NCBI RefSeq assembly: GCF_000513895.2
Contig: NZ_CP165782.1
Coordinates: 124,001 to 188,000, forward strand
From: Ensifer sp. WSM1721
GTDB taxonomy: Bacteria > Pseudomonadota > Alphaproteobacteria > Rhizobiales > Rhizobiaceae
Length of the DNA stretch: 64,000 bases
Reading direction: 5' to 3'
Shown here: piece by piece, positions 21,392 to 29,516 of the stretch
How positions within the stretch are numbered: the first letter of the stretch is position 1
How the letters are laid out: every line of letters starts with the position of its first letter
Notes under the pieces: generated by a model
What the model saw: the letters and a program-made list of their open reading frames with translations, nothing else
Databases searched by the model: none
What the model was told of the DNA's origin: nothing
Made by a program: the position numbers and the translations under genes

Positions 21392-22080
21392 CGGTGGAGC
21401 GTATTCTTGTGGTCGACGACGAGCCGCAGATCCAGCGGTTCCTTCGTCCGGCTCTCGGGGCGGCGGGTTACGAGGTGGTGGAGGCGGCGACCGGTCAGGA
21501 AGCGCTGAAGACGGCGGCGACGGCGGCACCCGACGTCATCATCCTCGATCTCGGTCTGCCGGACATGGACGGCCAGGACGTCCTCGCCAATATCCGCGCC
21601 TGGTCGCAGGTGCCGGTCATCGTCCTTTCGGCGCGCGACCGCGAAAGCGAGAAGATCGCCGCCCTCGATCTCGGCGCCGACGACTATATCGAAAAGCCCT
21701 TCGGTATCGGCGAACTGACGGCACGCATCCGCGCCGCACTTCGCCACCGCATCCAGATGGAGGGGGGCGAGGCGCAGCTCTCGGCCGACGGCCTGTCGAT
21801 CGACCTCGTCAGGCGTGTCGTCACCCGCGACGGCGAGACCCTGCGGCTGACGCCGAAGGAATACGACTTGCTCGCAATGCTCGCGCGCCATGCCGGCCGC
21901 GTGGTAACCCACAAGACGCTGCTCACTTCCGTCTGGGGCGCGGCCCACGGAGAGGACCTGCATTATCTCCGGGTCTTCATCGGCCAATTGCGGGGCAAGA
22001 TCGAGCGCGACCCCGGCGATCCGAAGATCATCCGCACCGAGCCCGGCGTCGGCTACCGCTTCATCGGTGACGAAGACTGA
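21388..22080 (+). CDS. kdpE: response regulator KdpE (OmpR family)
   Basis: A 230-aa OmpR/PhoB-type regulator. The receiver has acidic residues VVDDE, phosphoacceptor D54 in IILDLGLPD, and conserved S/T and K (VIVLSARD, YIEKPF). The C-terminal winged helix includes LRLTPKEYDLLAMLARHAG and HYLRVFIGQLRGKI. It overlaps kdpD by four bases. It likely activates the kdp promoter through the TTTATC/TTTACG box at 13948. Confidence 0.95.
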   Translation: MTVERILVVDDEPQIQRFLRPALGAAGYEVVEAATGQEALKTAATAAPDVIILDLGLPDMDGQDVLANIRAWSQVPVIVLSARDRESEKIAALDLGADDYIEKPFGIGELTARIRAALRHRIQMEGGEAQLSADGLSIDLVRRVVTRDGETLRLTPKEYDLLAMLARHAGRVVTHKTLLTSVWGAAHGEDLHYLRVFIGQLRGKIERDPGDPKIIRTEPGVGYRFIGDED

Positions 22081-22162
22081 AGCGACGGAGGGGGTCTTGA
22101 GTGCGGAGTTGTTTTGAGACAGATTGCAATCATAAATTTGTGAGGGGCTGATTTCCACGAAG

Positions 22163-22828
22163 ATGAGTGTCGCTCCCGACGGCGGAGAGGCTGAAGGGCC
22201 GGGCGCGGACCGGCGTCCAATCACGGCGCGCGATAGCGGCTTCGCGCGGCGGCTGACGGCGCTGCTTCTGAAAACACCGGTCACGCCGAACCAGATTTCC
22301 CTCTTCAGCATCGTCTTCGCTGCGATCGGAGCTGCGGCTCTCATGTGGGCGCCGCGCTGGCCGTTCCTCTATCTCGTGGCAATTGCCGGCATCCAGTTGC
22401 GCCTCCTGTGCAATCTTCTTGATGGCATGGTGGCGGTCGAGGGTGGGCGCGGCTCTCCGGTCGGCGTGCTCTACAACGAGTTTCCCGACCGCATCGCCGA
22501 TACGCTGCTCCTCGTGGCGCTCGGCTACGCAGCCGGTGCGGGCTGGCTCGGCTGGGCGGGCGCCCTTGCGGCGGCATTGACCGCCTATGTGCGCGTCTTC
22601 GGCGGCTCGCTCGGCCAGGCGCAGGACTTTCGCGGCCCTATGGCGAAGCAGCACCGCATGGCGCTAATGAGCGTTGCCTCCTTGCTTGCGCTCGGCGAGG
22701 CGATGCTGACAACAGAGCGCTTCGCGCTCTATCTCGCAGGCTGGATCATCCTGATCGGGGCGCTTCTCACCTGCGCGACCCGGACGAGGGCGATCGTCTC
22801 GCGCCTTTCGGGAGCGGCGGAGCCTTGA
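22163..22828 (+). CDS. CDP-alcohol phosphotransferase-like membrane protein (altered active-site motif)
   Basis: A 221-aa polytopic protein of the CDP-alcohol phosphatidyltransferase fold. The usual motif DxxDGxxAR-x8-GxxxDxxxD appears here as NLLDGMVAV-x8-GVLYNEFPD: the first and third metal aspartates are Asn and the arginine is Val, while the second and fourth aspartates remain. This may define a subfamily rather than a dead enzyme. It heads a three-gene set with an acyltransferase and a CDP-diacylglycerol synthase-like gene, overlapping the next by four bases, so a lipid product is likely but not identified. Confidence 0.8.
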   Translation: MSVAPDGGEAEGPGADRRPITARDSGFARRLTALLLKTPVTPNQISLFSIVFAAIGAAALMWAPRWPFLYLVAIAGIQLRLLCNLLDGMVAVEGGRGSPVGVLYNEFPDRIADTLLLVALGYAAGAGWLGWAGALAAALTAYVRVFGGSLGQAQDFRGPMAKQHRMALMSVASLLALGEAMLTTERFALYLAGWIILIGALLTCATRTRAIVSRLSGAAEP

Positions 22829-23436
22829 TCGACATCGTGCTGATCGCTCTCACGCGGTTTCTCGTCGGCGGGCAGGCACATTGGATCGGCTCGGCGCCGG
22901 AGATGCGCCAGCGCATCTATTTCGCCAATCACGCGAGCCACCTCGACGCGCTTCTGATCTGGTCGGCCTTGCCGCGGCGGCTGCGCGCATCGACGCATCC
23001 GATCGCCGCGGCCGACTACTGGGGCGCGGGCAAGGTCCGGCGCCATATTGCGCTGAATGTGCTGAATGCCGTGCTCATCGATCGGTCCACGCAGTGGCCG
23101 CCCGGGGCAGCACTTGCGCCCTTGCGCGGCGTGCTCGCCGAAGGCGAGTCGCTCATTCTCTTCCCCGAGGGCACGCGCGGCAGCGAGCGCCTGCCCGGAC
23201 CCTTCAAGAGCGGGCTTTACTGGCTGTCGCAGGAATTCCCGGATGTCGAACTGATCCCGACCTATCTCGACAATCCCTCCCGCGCCTTCCCGAAAGGAAC
23301 ATTCCTGCCCGTTCCCATCAGTTGCACGGTCCGTTTCGGCGGGCCGATCGCTCTGCAAACGGGCGAGGAAAAGGATGATTTTCTTGAACGCGCCCGGGCG
23401 GCGGTCGCGGCGCTCGCGTCAGATCCGGTTGAATGA
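22825..23436 (+). CDS. 1-acylglycerol-3-phosphate acyltransferase-like protein
   Basis: A 203-aa PlsC-family acyltransferase. It has the catalytic box NHASHLDAL (HX4D), a second block around AADYWGAG and the substrate box LFPEGTRGSE. It would acylate lysophosphatidate to phosphatidate or act on a related lysolipid at the inner membrane. The start is TTG at 22825, overlapping the upstream TGA (TTGA), which implies translational coupling. It lies between a CDP-alcohol phosphotransferase and a CdsA-like gene. Confidence 0.88.
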   Translation: MIDIVLIALTRFLVGGQAHWIGSAPEMRQRIYFANHASHLDALLIWSALPRRLRASTHPIAAADYWGAGKVRRHIALNVLNAVLIDRSTQWPPGAALAPLRGVLAEGESLILFPEGTRGSERLPGPFKSGLYWLSQEFPDVELIPTYLDNPSRAFPKGTFLPVPISCTVRFGGPIALQTGEEKDDFLERARAAVAALASDPVE

Positions 23437-23443
23437 GGCCGCC

Positions 23444-24385
23444 ATGTCCCTGAACGACAAGCTTTTCGTTCTCTTCGCCGGCATCTGCGGCCTTCTCGCC
23501 GTGGCATCGGTGATCGGCTTCGCACTCTCGCGCCGGGTGGCGTCGGAGAGCGGACGGGCGACGGTCGACAATCTCAACGCCCGCATAAGGGCCTGGTGGG
23601 TGATGGTCGCGATCTTCGCGGTCAGCTTCGGCCTCGGCCGCGGCGTGACCGTGGTGCTCTTTGCGCTCACCTCGTTCTACACGCTGCGCGAGTTCGTGTC
23701 GCTGACGCCGACCCGCGCGGCGGATCATCTGCCCCTAGTCGCCGCCTTCTACGTGCTGCTGCCACTTCAGTATTGGCTGATCTGGATCGACTGGTATGCG
23801 CTGTTTACGATCCTCATTCCGGTCTACGGCTTCCTGCTGCTGCCGAGCCTCGCAGCGCTGAAAGGCGATCCGGAGCAGTTTCTGCTGCGGGTGTCGCGCA
23901 TCCAATGGGGTCTGATGCTGACGGTCTATTGCATCAGCCATGCGCCTGCATTGCTGACGCTCGACGTTCCGGGCCGTCCGCGCGAGGGCTTCCTGTTGCT
24001 CTTCTTCCTCATCACCGTCGCGCAGTTCAGCGACGTGATGCAATATGTCTTCGGAAAGCTCTTCGGCAGGACAAAGGTCGCGCCCGTTGTCAGCCCATCG
24101 AAGACGGTGGAAGGTCTCTTCGGCGGCGGGCTTTCCGCCGTCGCCGCCGGTGCCGCCCTCTGGTGGATAACGCCGTTCACGCCGCTCGAGGCGGCTGCGA
24201 TGGCGCTTGCCATTGTCGCCATGGGCTTTCTCGGTGGCCTCGCCCTTTCCGCCGTGAAGCGCTCGATGGGAGTGAAGGACTGGGGAACGATGATCTCCGG
24301 GCACGGTGGCGTACTCGATCGCATGGATTCGCTGAGCTTCGCCGCGCCGGTGTTCTTCCACCTCACTCGGTATTTCTTTACCTGA
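23444..24385 (+). CDS. phosphatidate cytidylyltransferase (CdsA family)
   Basis: A 313-aa polytopic membrane protein. The CdsA signature is intact near the C-terminus: SAVKRSMGVKDWGTMISGHGG and VLDRMDSL. SPSKTVEGLFGG is the second family block. It would make CDP-diacylglycerol from phosphatidate and CTP, feeding the CDP-alcohol phosphotransferase two genes upstream. ATG at 23444 is chosen; the earlier in-frame start lies within the acyltransferase gene. A housekeeping cdsA is expected elsewhere in the genome, so this is probably a second, specialised copy, as in the E. coli ynbABC set. Confidence 0.88.
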   Translation: MSLNDKLFVLFAGICGLLAVASVIGFALSRRVASESGRATVDNLNARIRAWWVMVAIFAVSFGLGRGVTVVLFALTSFYTLREFVSLTPTRAADHLPLVAAFYVLLPLQYWLIWIDWYALFTILIPVYGFLLLPSLAALKGDPEQFLLRVSRIQWGLMLTVYCISHAPALLTLDVPGRPREGFLLLFFLITVAQFSDVMQYVFGKLFGRTKVAPVVSPSKTVEGLFGGGLSAVAAGAALWWITPFTPLEAAAMALAIVAMGFLGGLALSAVKRSMGVKDWGTMISGHGGVLDRMDSLSFAAPVFFHLTRYFFT

Positions 24386-24612
24386 AATCAGCGGCGCCAG
24401 CTGCCGAACCCAACACCTCCGGCGGAGGTCGTTGCTTCGCCTTGACGAAGCAGCCCCGCTTAAGTGCGAAGGCAACATTGAGTCCGGGCTCCGCAGCCTG
24501 TATGGTTGAGTATATCGGTAGTTATATTTTGTGGCACGGGGCGCCGCTCCAAAGTATCTCGGCAAATAGTCGCGCGGCTGCCATTGATCTATATCGAGGT
24601 CCTGACCCTAAG

Positions 24613-26457
24613 ATGAGAGCTTCGCGGGCCTTCATGCGCTGTGCATTCGATCTCTCCAACTGGCGGCCCTTCCTGAGCGGTCCGCTCGATAGCATCAGGC
24701 TATGGTTTCGCACACTCGCGCATGGGCGTTTCGAAAGCGATCAGGGTGCCGCAATCGGTCGAAAAACGTGGATCAATACATTTCGTGCCCGCTCGGATAA
24801 GGTCATTGCCATCGGCCGTGTTATGGCGGCGGTCGGTAGCTTGTTCATCGTTCAGTTGGAGGCGACGAACCCGGCATTCGGCAGCGAGATCGTCTTTGCA
24901 ATTCTTGCCGTCTATCTCTGCTATGCCGTCGTCGCTGCTTTCCGCGTTCTGAATGCCGAGATCTCGCGGGTTCGCGGAACGTTGATACGCCATGCGGTCG
25001 ACGTAACTGCCTTCGTCGTCCTCGTGTTTCTCACTCAACGGGTGTCCGGCCCATCCTTCATCTTCACGCCCTTTCTACTGCTTTCCGCGACGCTGCATTG
25101 GCGTTGGAGAGGGGCTCTCTGGACCGCTGCCGTATGCTTCGCTGTTCTGCTGTATGCGATGGTTTCCCACACGGCCGTCCTGCGCGATCCGCACGTCGAC
25201 TCAGCATTGGAATTGTCGCGCATACTCTTCGTGGCGATGGCGGCCACCGTCCTGATCTGGCTCGGTTCCCATCAGGAGGCCGTGCGCGTCGAGCTGCTGC
25301 GATTGGTGGAACGGGCACCCGCGCAGCCGGAGGGCCGTGACTGGCCGGCTGCCGCTGCGCTGGATTATGCGGCGCATGTGACACGTGTACCGCGCGCGCT
25401 CTTGATCTGGAGCGATGGTGAAGAACCGTGGACCAATCTCGCGGTGTGGGAGAATGGGGCTTCGCACGTTAAACGGTTGCCGCCGGACGCCTATCTGCCG
25501 TGGACGGCGGCGGCGCTGCAGCGCGCAAGTCTCCTCGTCACGGATGCGAAGCGCGCGCGCCTGCTCGTCCACCGGGGCGACGGACGGTTCGATCGATGGA
25601 CCGGTGACGCCCCGCCGATTTCCCCGGCCCTCATCGCCGACTTTTCCATGGCCTCGGCGGTTTCCGTGCAGTTTCAGGTGAATGACCTCGAAGCGCGCCT
25701 TTTTCTGCTGGATCCGCCGACGCCGACGCTCGACGACGTGGCGGTCGCCGAGATTATCGCCGACAGGCTGAAGGCGCTGTTCGAGCAAGCCATATTGGTG
25801 CGCAGACTGAGCGACGCGGCCGCCCTCGAGGAGCGGCTGAGGATCGGACGCGACCTTCACGACGGCGTCCTCCAATCTCTGGCGGGTACGGCTCTTCACC
25901 TCCAGGCGCTGCGTGCATCCGCCGGCGATGCTCCGGAGGAGCTCGATCGTCGTCTGGTCGCGATCCAGGCCATGCTTGCCGATGAACAGCGCGACCTTCG
26001 CACGTTTATCCGCGCGCTTGAACCGGGCCAAGACGACCGCCATGCCGGCCAGTCGCCGCTCGCCCTTCAATTTGACGCCCTGGCTGAACGGTTGCGCAAG
26101 CAATGGTCGATCGATTTTCACTTTGTTCTGCAGCCGCCAGATCTTCATCTGCCGGCAACGATTATCTACGAGCTCAGCCGCATGACCTCGGAGGCGACTG
26201 CCAACGCCGTACGCCATGGCGCGGCCCGAACGCTTAACGTCAGCCTGCGCCTCGATGCGGGAGCCATCGTCTTGACGGTGGACGACGATGGAAAGGGCTT
26301 CGGCTTTGACCGGCGGGTCGAGCATGCGGAGCTGGAGAGCGGCAAGCTCGGCCCGCGTAGCCTGCGCGAACGCGTGGCCGCCCATGGCGGACAACTCATA
26401 ATAGACCGGGTGGAACAATGGACGCGGATAATCATCAGGATCCCGACACATCGATGA
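24613..26457 (+). CDS. membrane sensor histidine kinase, NarL/DegS type
   Basis: A kinase of about 614 aa. Several hydrophobic helices lie at roughly residues 70-200, followed by a GAF-like region with weak similarity, then the HisKA_3 dimerisation segment ALEERLRIGRDLHDGVLQSL (His about 416) and a short HATPase with EATANAVRHGAA, VDDDGKGF and LRERVAAHGGQL. The start is uncertain: ATG at 24613 is in frame but its ribosome site is weak, and ATG at 24502 is an alternative. It overlaps its regulator gene by four bases. The signal is unknown; its position next to the carbamoyltransferase cassette suggests a regulatory link, unproven. Confidence 0.85.
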   Translation: MRASRAFMRCAFDLSNWRPFLSGPLDSIRLWFRTLAHGRFESDQGAAIGRKTWINTFRARSDKVIAIGRVMAAVGSLFIVQLEATNPAFGSEIVFAILAVYLCYAVVAAFRVLNAEISRVRGTLIRHAVDVTAFVVLVFLTQRVSGPSFIFTPFLLLSATLHWRWRGALWTAAVCFAVLLYAMVSHTAVLRDPHVDSALELSRILFVAMAATVLIWLGSHQEAVRVELLRLVERAPAQPEGRDWPAAAALDYAAHVTRVPRALLIWSDGEEPWTNLAVWENGASHVKRLPPDAYLPWTAAALQRASLLVTDAKRARLLVHRGDGRFDRWTGDAPPISPALIADFSMASAVSVQFQVNDLEARLFLLDPPTPTLDDVAVAEIIADRLKALFEQAILVRRLSDAAALEERLRIGRDLHDGVLQSLAGTALHLQALRASAGDAPEELDRRLVAIQAMLADEQRDLRTFIRALEPGQDDRHAGQSPLALQFDALAERLRKQWSIDFHFVLQPPDLHLPATIIYELSRMTSEATANAVRHGAARTLNVSLRLDAGAIVLTVDDDGKGFGFDRRVEHAELESGKLGPRSLRERVAAHGGQLIIDRVEQWTRIIIRIPTHR

Positions 26458-27098
26458 CTCTGCGCATCGTTGTCGTCGATGACCATCTGATCATCTTGGA
26501 CGGCTTGCGCCGTTTGATCGAAGCCGAGTCGGGCTGGTGCGTCGTCGCGACATGCAGAAGCGCTCGACGCGCGATCGAGGTCGTCACGACCGAAATGGTC
26601 GATCTCGTGGTCCTCGATCTGCGGATGCCGGACATGAACGGGATCGAACTCATTCGTCGCCTCCGCAGCGACCGGCCGGATTTGCCGCTCATCGTTCTTA
26701 CCGCCGATATCAGCGACGAGCATCTCGCCGAAGCTACGCGGTATCGTGTCAATGGTATCGTACTCAAGGAGCAGGCGCCAAGTGCGTTGGTCGAATGCAT
26801 CCGGGCGGTAGCGGCCGGTCGCACCTGTTTCACCGATCAAACATTGAAAGCCGCGCTTGAGCGGATCCGTGAAGGCGACGTCGCGCGTGAGCAGGTTCTG
26901 GAGAAATTGACACCACGCGAAATCGAGGTCTCCCGGCTTGCGGCCGCAGGGCTGCGCAGCCGAGAGATCGCCGCCAGACTTGGAATCGCACCGGGCACCG
27001 TCAAGCTTCACCTCCATAGCGTTTACAGTAAACTCGACATCACCACGCGTGTGGAACTCGCCAACCTCTCGCGAAGGCTGCAGCTTGGATCTGATTGA
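26454..27098 (+). CDS. LuxR/NarL-type response regulator
   Basis: A 214-aa regulator with a receiver (VVVDDH, phosphoacceptor D55 in VVLDLRMPD, VLTAD, LKEQAP) and a C-terminal LuxR helix-turn-helix (LTPREIEVSRLAAAGLRSRE, then IAARLGIAPGTVKLHLHSVY). ATG at 26454 overlaps the kinase TGA (ATGA); an in-frame ATG at 26418 is also possible. It converges on the SGNH hydrolase gene, with 46 bp between stops. It is the cognate partner of the preceding kinase. Confidence 0.9.
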   Translation: MTLRIVVVDDHLIILDGLRRLIEAESGWCVVATCRSARRAIEVVTTEMVDLVVLDLRMPDMNGIELIRRLRSDRPDLPLIVLTADISDEHLAEATRYRVNGIVLKEQAPSALVECIRAVAAGRTCFTDQTLKAALERIREGDVAREQVLEKLTPREIEVSRLAAAGLRSREIAARLGIAPGTVKLHLHSVYSKLDITTRVELANLSRRLQLGSD

Positions 27099-27144
27099 TG
27101 CGATTGCCGGCCTGCGCGAAACGTTGTGCCGGCCGTTGGCCAAT

Positions 27145-28476
27145 TCATTTAATTACGGCGATATTCTTCGGGCTTTGTTCGATCGCTCCCAGGTGGCGCA
27201 AGATCACATCTGCGGCAAGACTTGCGCCCTCACGGCTGAAATGATGGTCCGGGGCATACATACGCGCAGGTTCGGGATGGCTGCGAAAAGCTTTGTGGAG
27301 ATCGACCACTGCAATACCTTCTGCTTTAGCCGCATCGAGCACCATCGTCTTGAGTTGATCGATGATACGATCCGACGAGAGCGAGCCCATGAATCGGTCG
27401 GCCCTCGGCACATAGACCAGGGTAAAAGTGCCGCCCCAGCTCTCGGTCAGCGCTTTCGCACGGTTCAACGTATCCCTGAACTCCGGTATGGTGTGAGCAA
27501 TCTTCGGGTAGATCACCCCAAGCTGCGTGAAAGTTTGCTGCAGGGCGACGAAATTGCGGATCATGGCGGTTTTTGAAACCAAGTCGGCCATCGTTACCGG
27601 CCGTTTGTTTCGCTCTCCCATTATCATCCGGGCGGCTCGCATGGTCTCTTGCGCGGTCGACTGCGATCCGAAATTTGCCTCCGATGAGAGCGCGGCGCGG
27701 AGCCATGGCACCGTCAGCTCCTTCTCGAGATTCTCCCAGTCATTGCCTTCGAAGAACGCCATCATGACGTGCCGGGGCCGGAGCTCCTCGCCGAAACGGC
27801 CCAGCATCGCGAGTTCGAGCAGAGGACCGTTTCCCCTTATGCCTAAGCTTACAGCGGCAAGGCCGCCGTTCCGCAACTGCGATGCAAGGTCCTCGCCCGG
27901 AGGCAGGCAGAAGCCTTCAACAAAGGAATCCCCAAGGAGCACCAAATCCAGCTTGCCGCCATATACCTGGTCCGGATTGTTGAAACCGTAGCGGTCTGCG
28001 GTGTAGCTGACGATGTCGCTTTCCGATGTGCACAGCACCACCTGCGACGACGGAAAGCCAGACAGCAAGGCTTTAGAAAGCTCGTCGGTACCGGACCGAC
28101 GGTTGAGGTCACGAAGCGTAAAGCCACGAACGGCATTCGTCATGCGCCCGAGCGTTTCGGCTTGCGCTTCGCTCAGGCGACCGAGCATCCCCAATTGAAC
28201 CGAGAGGCCCTTGACGGTGAGCATTGCTTCGAAAAGGAACAGGCCTGCTAATACGCTCAAGCCGCAGGTGCCCACCATCACGGACGAGCGGGGTTTTGCA
28301 AACAGACCAACGGCCACGAATGCAAATCCCAGCAGTCCGGGTATTATCACATAGCGCATCAGATGCGGGGTCAAAGATGCGAATTGTCTAAAGTGCAGCA
28401 AAGCGTAAACGGGACTGATCAAAAGGTACAAGCCGAGGAGCCCACATAACAGGAGCCCAAGATGCCGCATCTTCAT
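27145..28476 (-). CDS. membrane-anchored SGNH/GDSL hydrolase (SxtL-like)
   Basis: A 443-aa protein with three N-terminal membrane helices (about 5-27, 40-60, 66-88) and an SGNH hydrolase domain facing, by inference, the periplasm. Catalytic blocks are visible: GDSF at 182-185 (nucleophile Ser), GNGP at 215-218, EGND at 243-246 and the C-terminal DHHF at 410-413. ATG at 28476 follows a GAGAGAGG site. Divergent from the SxtJ-DUF5989-carbamoyltransferase genes. In cyanobacterial saxitoxin clusters a GDSL hydrolase (SxtL) accompanies the same three families, so this is likely part of the same functional set, possibly acting on the carbamoylated product. Substrate unknown. Confidence 0.8.
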   Translation of the reverse strand: MKMRHLGLLLCGLLGLYLLISPVYALLHFRQFASLTPHLMRYVIIPGLLGFAFVAVGLFAKPRSSVMVGTCGLSVLAGLFLFEAMLTVKGLSVQLGMLGRLSEAQAETLGRMTNAVRGFTLRDLNRRSGTDELSKALLSGFPSSQVVLCTSESDIVSYTADRYGFNNPDQVYGGKLDLVLLGDSFVEGFCLPPGEDLASQLRNGGLAAVSLGIRGNGPLLELAMLGRFGEELRPRHVMMAFFEGNDWENLEKELTVPWLRAALSSEANFGSQSTAQETMRAARMIMGERNKRPVTMADLVSKTAMIRNFVALQQTFTQLGVIYPKIAHTIPEFRDTLNRAKALTESWGGTFTLVYVPRADRFMGSLSSDRIIDQLKTMVLDAAKAEGIAVVDLHKAFRSHPEPARMYAPDHHFSREGASLAADVILRHLGAIEQSPKNIAVIK

Positions 28477-28875
28477 GACATGCGTCCTCTCTCGCAAATC
28501 CGTCAGCGCATCGTGCCGTCTTCGACCGCCGAAATCTTGAGCATTGCCTGTCTTGCCTTAACGATTTGGGAGCCTGTAAAGAGGCTCGTCGCGCCGAAAT
28601 ACTTAATTTAAAGAGCAGATCAGAACTTGTGTTACGATGTGTTTTTGCAGACCGAAAGTTACCGATTTTTCGTGATGATGTCTCGCAGAATTTAGCGCAA
28701 GAGCTTAAAGCCTCCTGATCGCTGCGCTACAGTTGAACAGGGCTCTAGCGCCTATATCCAATGGTATATTGACCGGATTGACCGCGTCGGTTCTATAGTT
28801 CTCATTTTCTGAGTGCATTGCGGTCCAAGATGATATTTGAGAGGTTTAGCACTGACTTCCAAAGGAAGTGCCAGA
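28477..28875. promoter_or_regulatory. divergent promoter region of the carbamoyltransferase cassette
   Basis: This 399-bp gap is clearly more AT-rich than its surroundings, especially 28600-28700. It must hold promoters for the SGNH hydrolase (-) and the SxtJ gene (+). I could not settle on convincing -35/-10 pairs. The SxtJ ribosome site AAGGAAG is at 28862-28868. No ORF or RNA gene is supported. Confidence 0.5.
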
Positions 28876-29307
28876 ATGAACAGTTCGCACGAAGCTTTTC
28901 TCGAGCATACGCCTGAGGGGCCTTCCAATAGAAGCTTCGGTTATACGGTCGGAGGCATTCTTCTCGCCTTCGTGCTGGCACGATCGCTGATCACCGGTTC
29001 GCTCTCGCTCCTTACGACGACGCTTGCCGTCATTGGTGCAGTCCTTGTCATAGCGGCGTTCGCCTTTCCCGACTGGCTTTCCTTGCCGAACCGGCTCTGG
29101 ACCAAACTCGGTCTGCTTTTGTTCAGGGTCGTCAATCCGGTGGTGATGCTCGCGATCTATGTCACCACTTTCGTGCCGATCGGCCTTTGGTTGAGGTGGC
29201 GCGGTTACGACCCGCTCGGCGCGTCGTTTGATCGATCAGCCGGCACGTACTGGAAGACGCGACCCTCGCACGAACCCCAACCGGCGACCATGCGGAATCA
29301 ATTCTGA
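28876..29307 (+). CDS. SxtJ-family membrane protein
   Basis: A 143-aa protein with three predicted helices (about residues 20-38, 42-63 and 84-105) and a C-terminal hydrophilic tail containing RWRGYDPLGASFDRSAGTYW. The pattern R-x-RGYDPL..F....TYW just after the last helix is typical of the SxtJ membrane family found beside carbamoyltransferases. ATG at 28876 has AAGGAAG seven bases before it; an upstream TTG is rejected. First gene of a three-gene operon with the DUF5989 peptide and the carbamoyltransferase. The molecular role of the family is unknown; it may hold the enzyme at the membrane. Confidence 0.82.
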   Translation: MNSSHEAFLEHTPEGPSNRSFGYTVGGILLAFVLARSLITGSLSLLTTTLAVIGAVLVIAAFAFPDWLSLPNRLWTKLGLLLFRVVNPVVMLAIYVTTFVPIGLWLRWRGYDPLGASFDRSAGTYWKTRPSHEPQPATMRNQF

Positions 29308-29354
29308 TACGGCAGGTGTGACGGGGAGCCATTTGATCGGGGAGGAGAAACGAG

Positions 29355-29504
29355 ATGGAACTGGTACGTGAACTCTGGACCTATATGGGCGTCCGCAAGA
29401 AGTTCTGGCTCCTGCCAATATTCATCGTGCTCGGTGTTTTCGGTGCGTTGGTGGTCTTGACCCAAGGCACGGCAGTGGCGCCGTTCGTCTATACCTTGTT
29501 CTAG
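29355..29504 (+). CDS. DUF5989-family single-helix peptide (SxtK-like)
   Basis: A 49-aa peptide beginning MELVRELWTYMGVRKKFWLL with a single hydrophobic helix and ending VAPFVYTLF. The KKFWLLP(I).. start of the helix and the (A/V)PF(I/V)YTLF end are the marks of the DUF5989 family. GGGGAGGAG precedes the ATG. It sits between SxtJ and the carbamoyltransferase gene with 12 bp to the latter, the same company it keeps in saxitoxin clusters (sxtI-J-K). It is easy to miss because of its size. Function unknown; a membrane adaptor is plausible. Confidence 0.82.
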   Translation: MELVRELWTYMGVRKKFWLLPIFIVLGVFGALVVLTQGTAVAPFVYTLF

Positions 29505-29516
29505 TCCGAGCTGTTC

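Noticed and set aside
23596..24612. Extending the NarL-type kinase to the first open codon at 23596
   Set aside because: This part overlaps the CdsA-type gene in another frame and has a shadow-like composition; the kinase similarity begins after about 24613.
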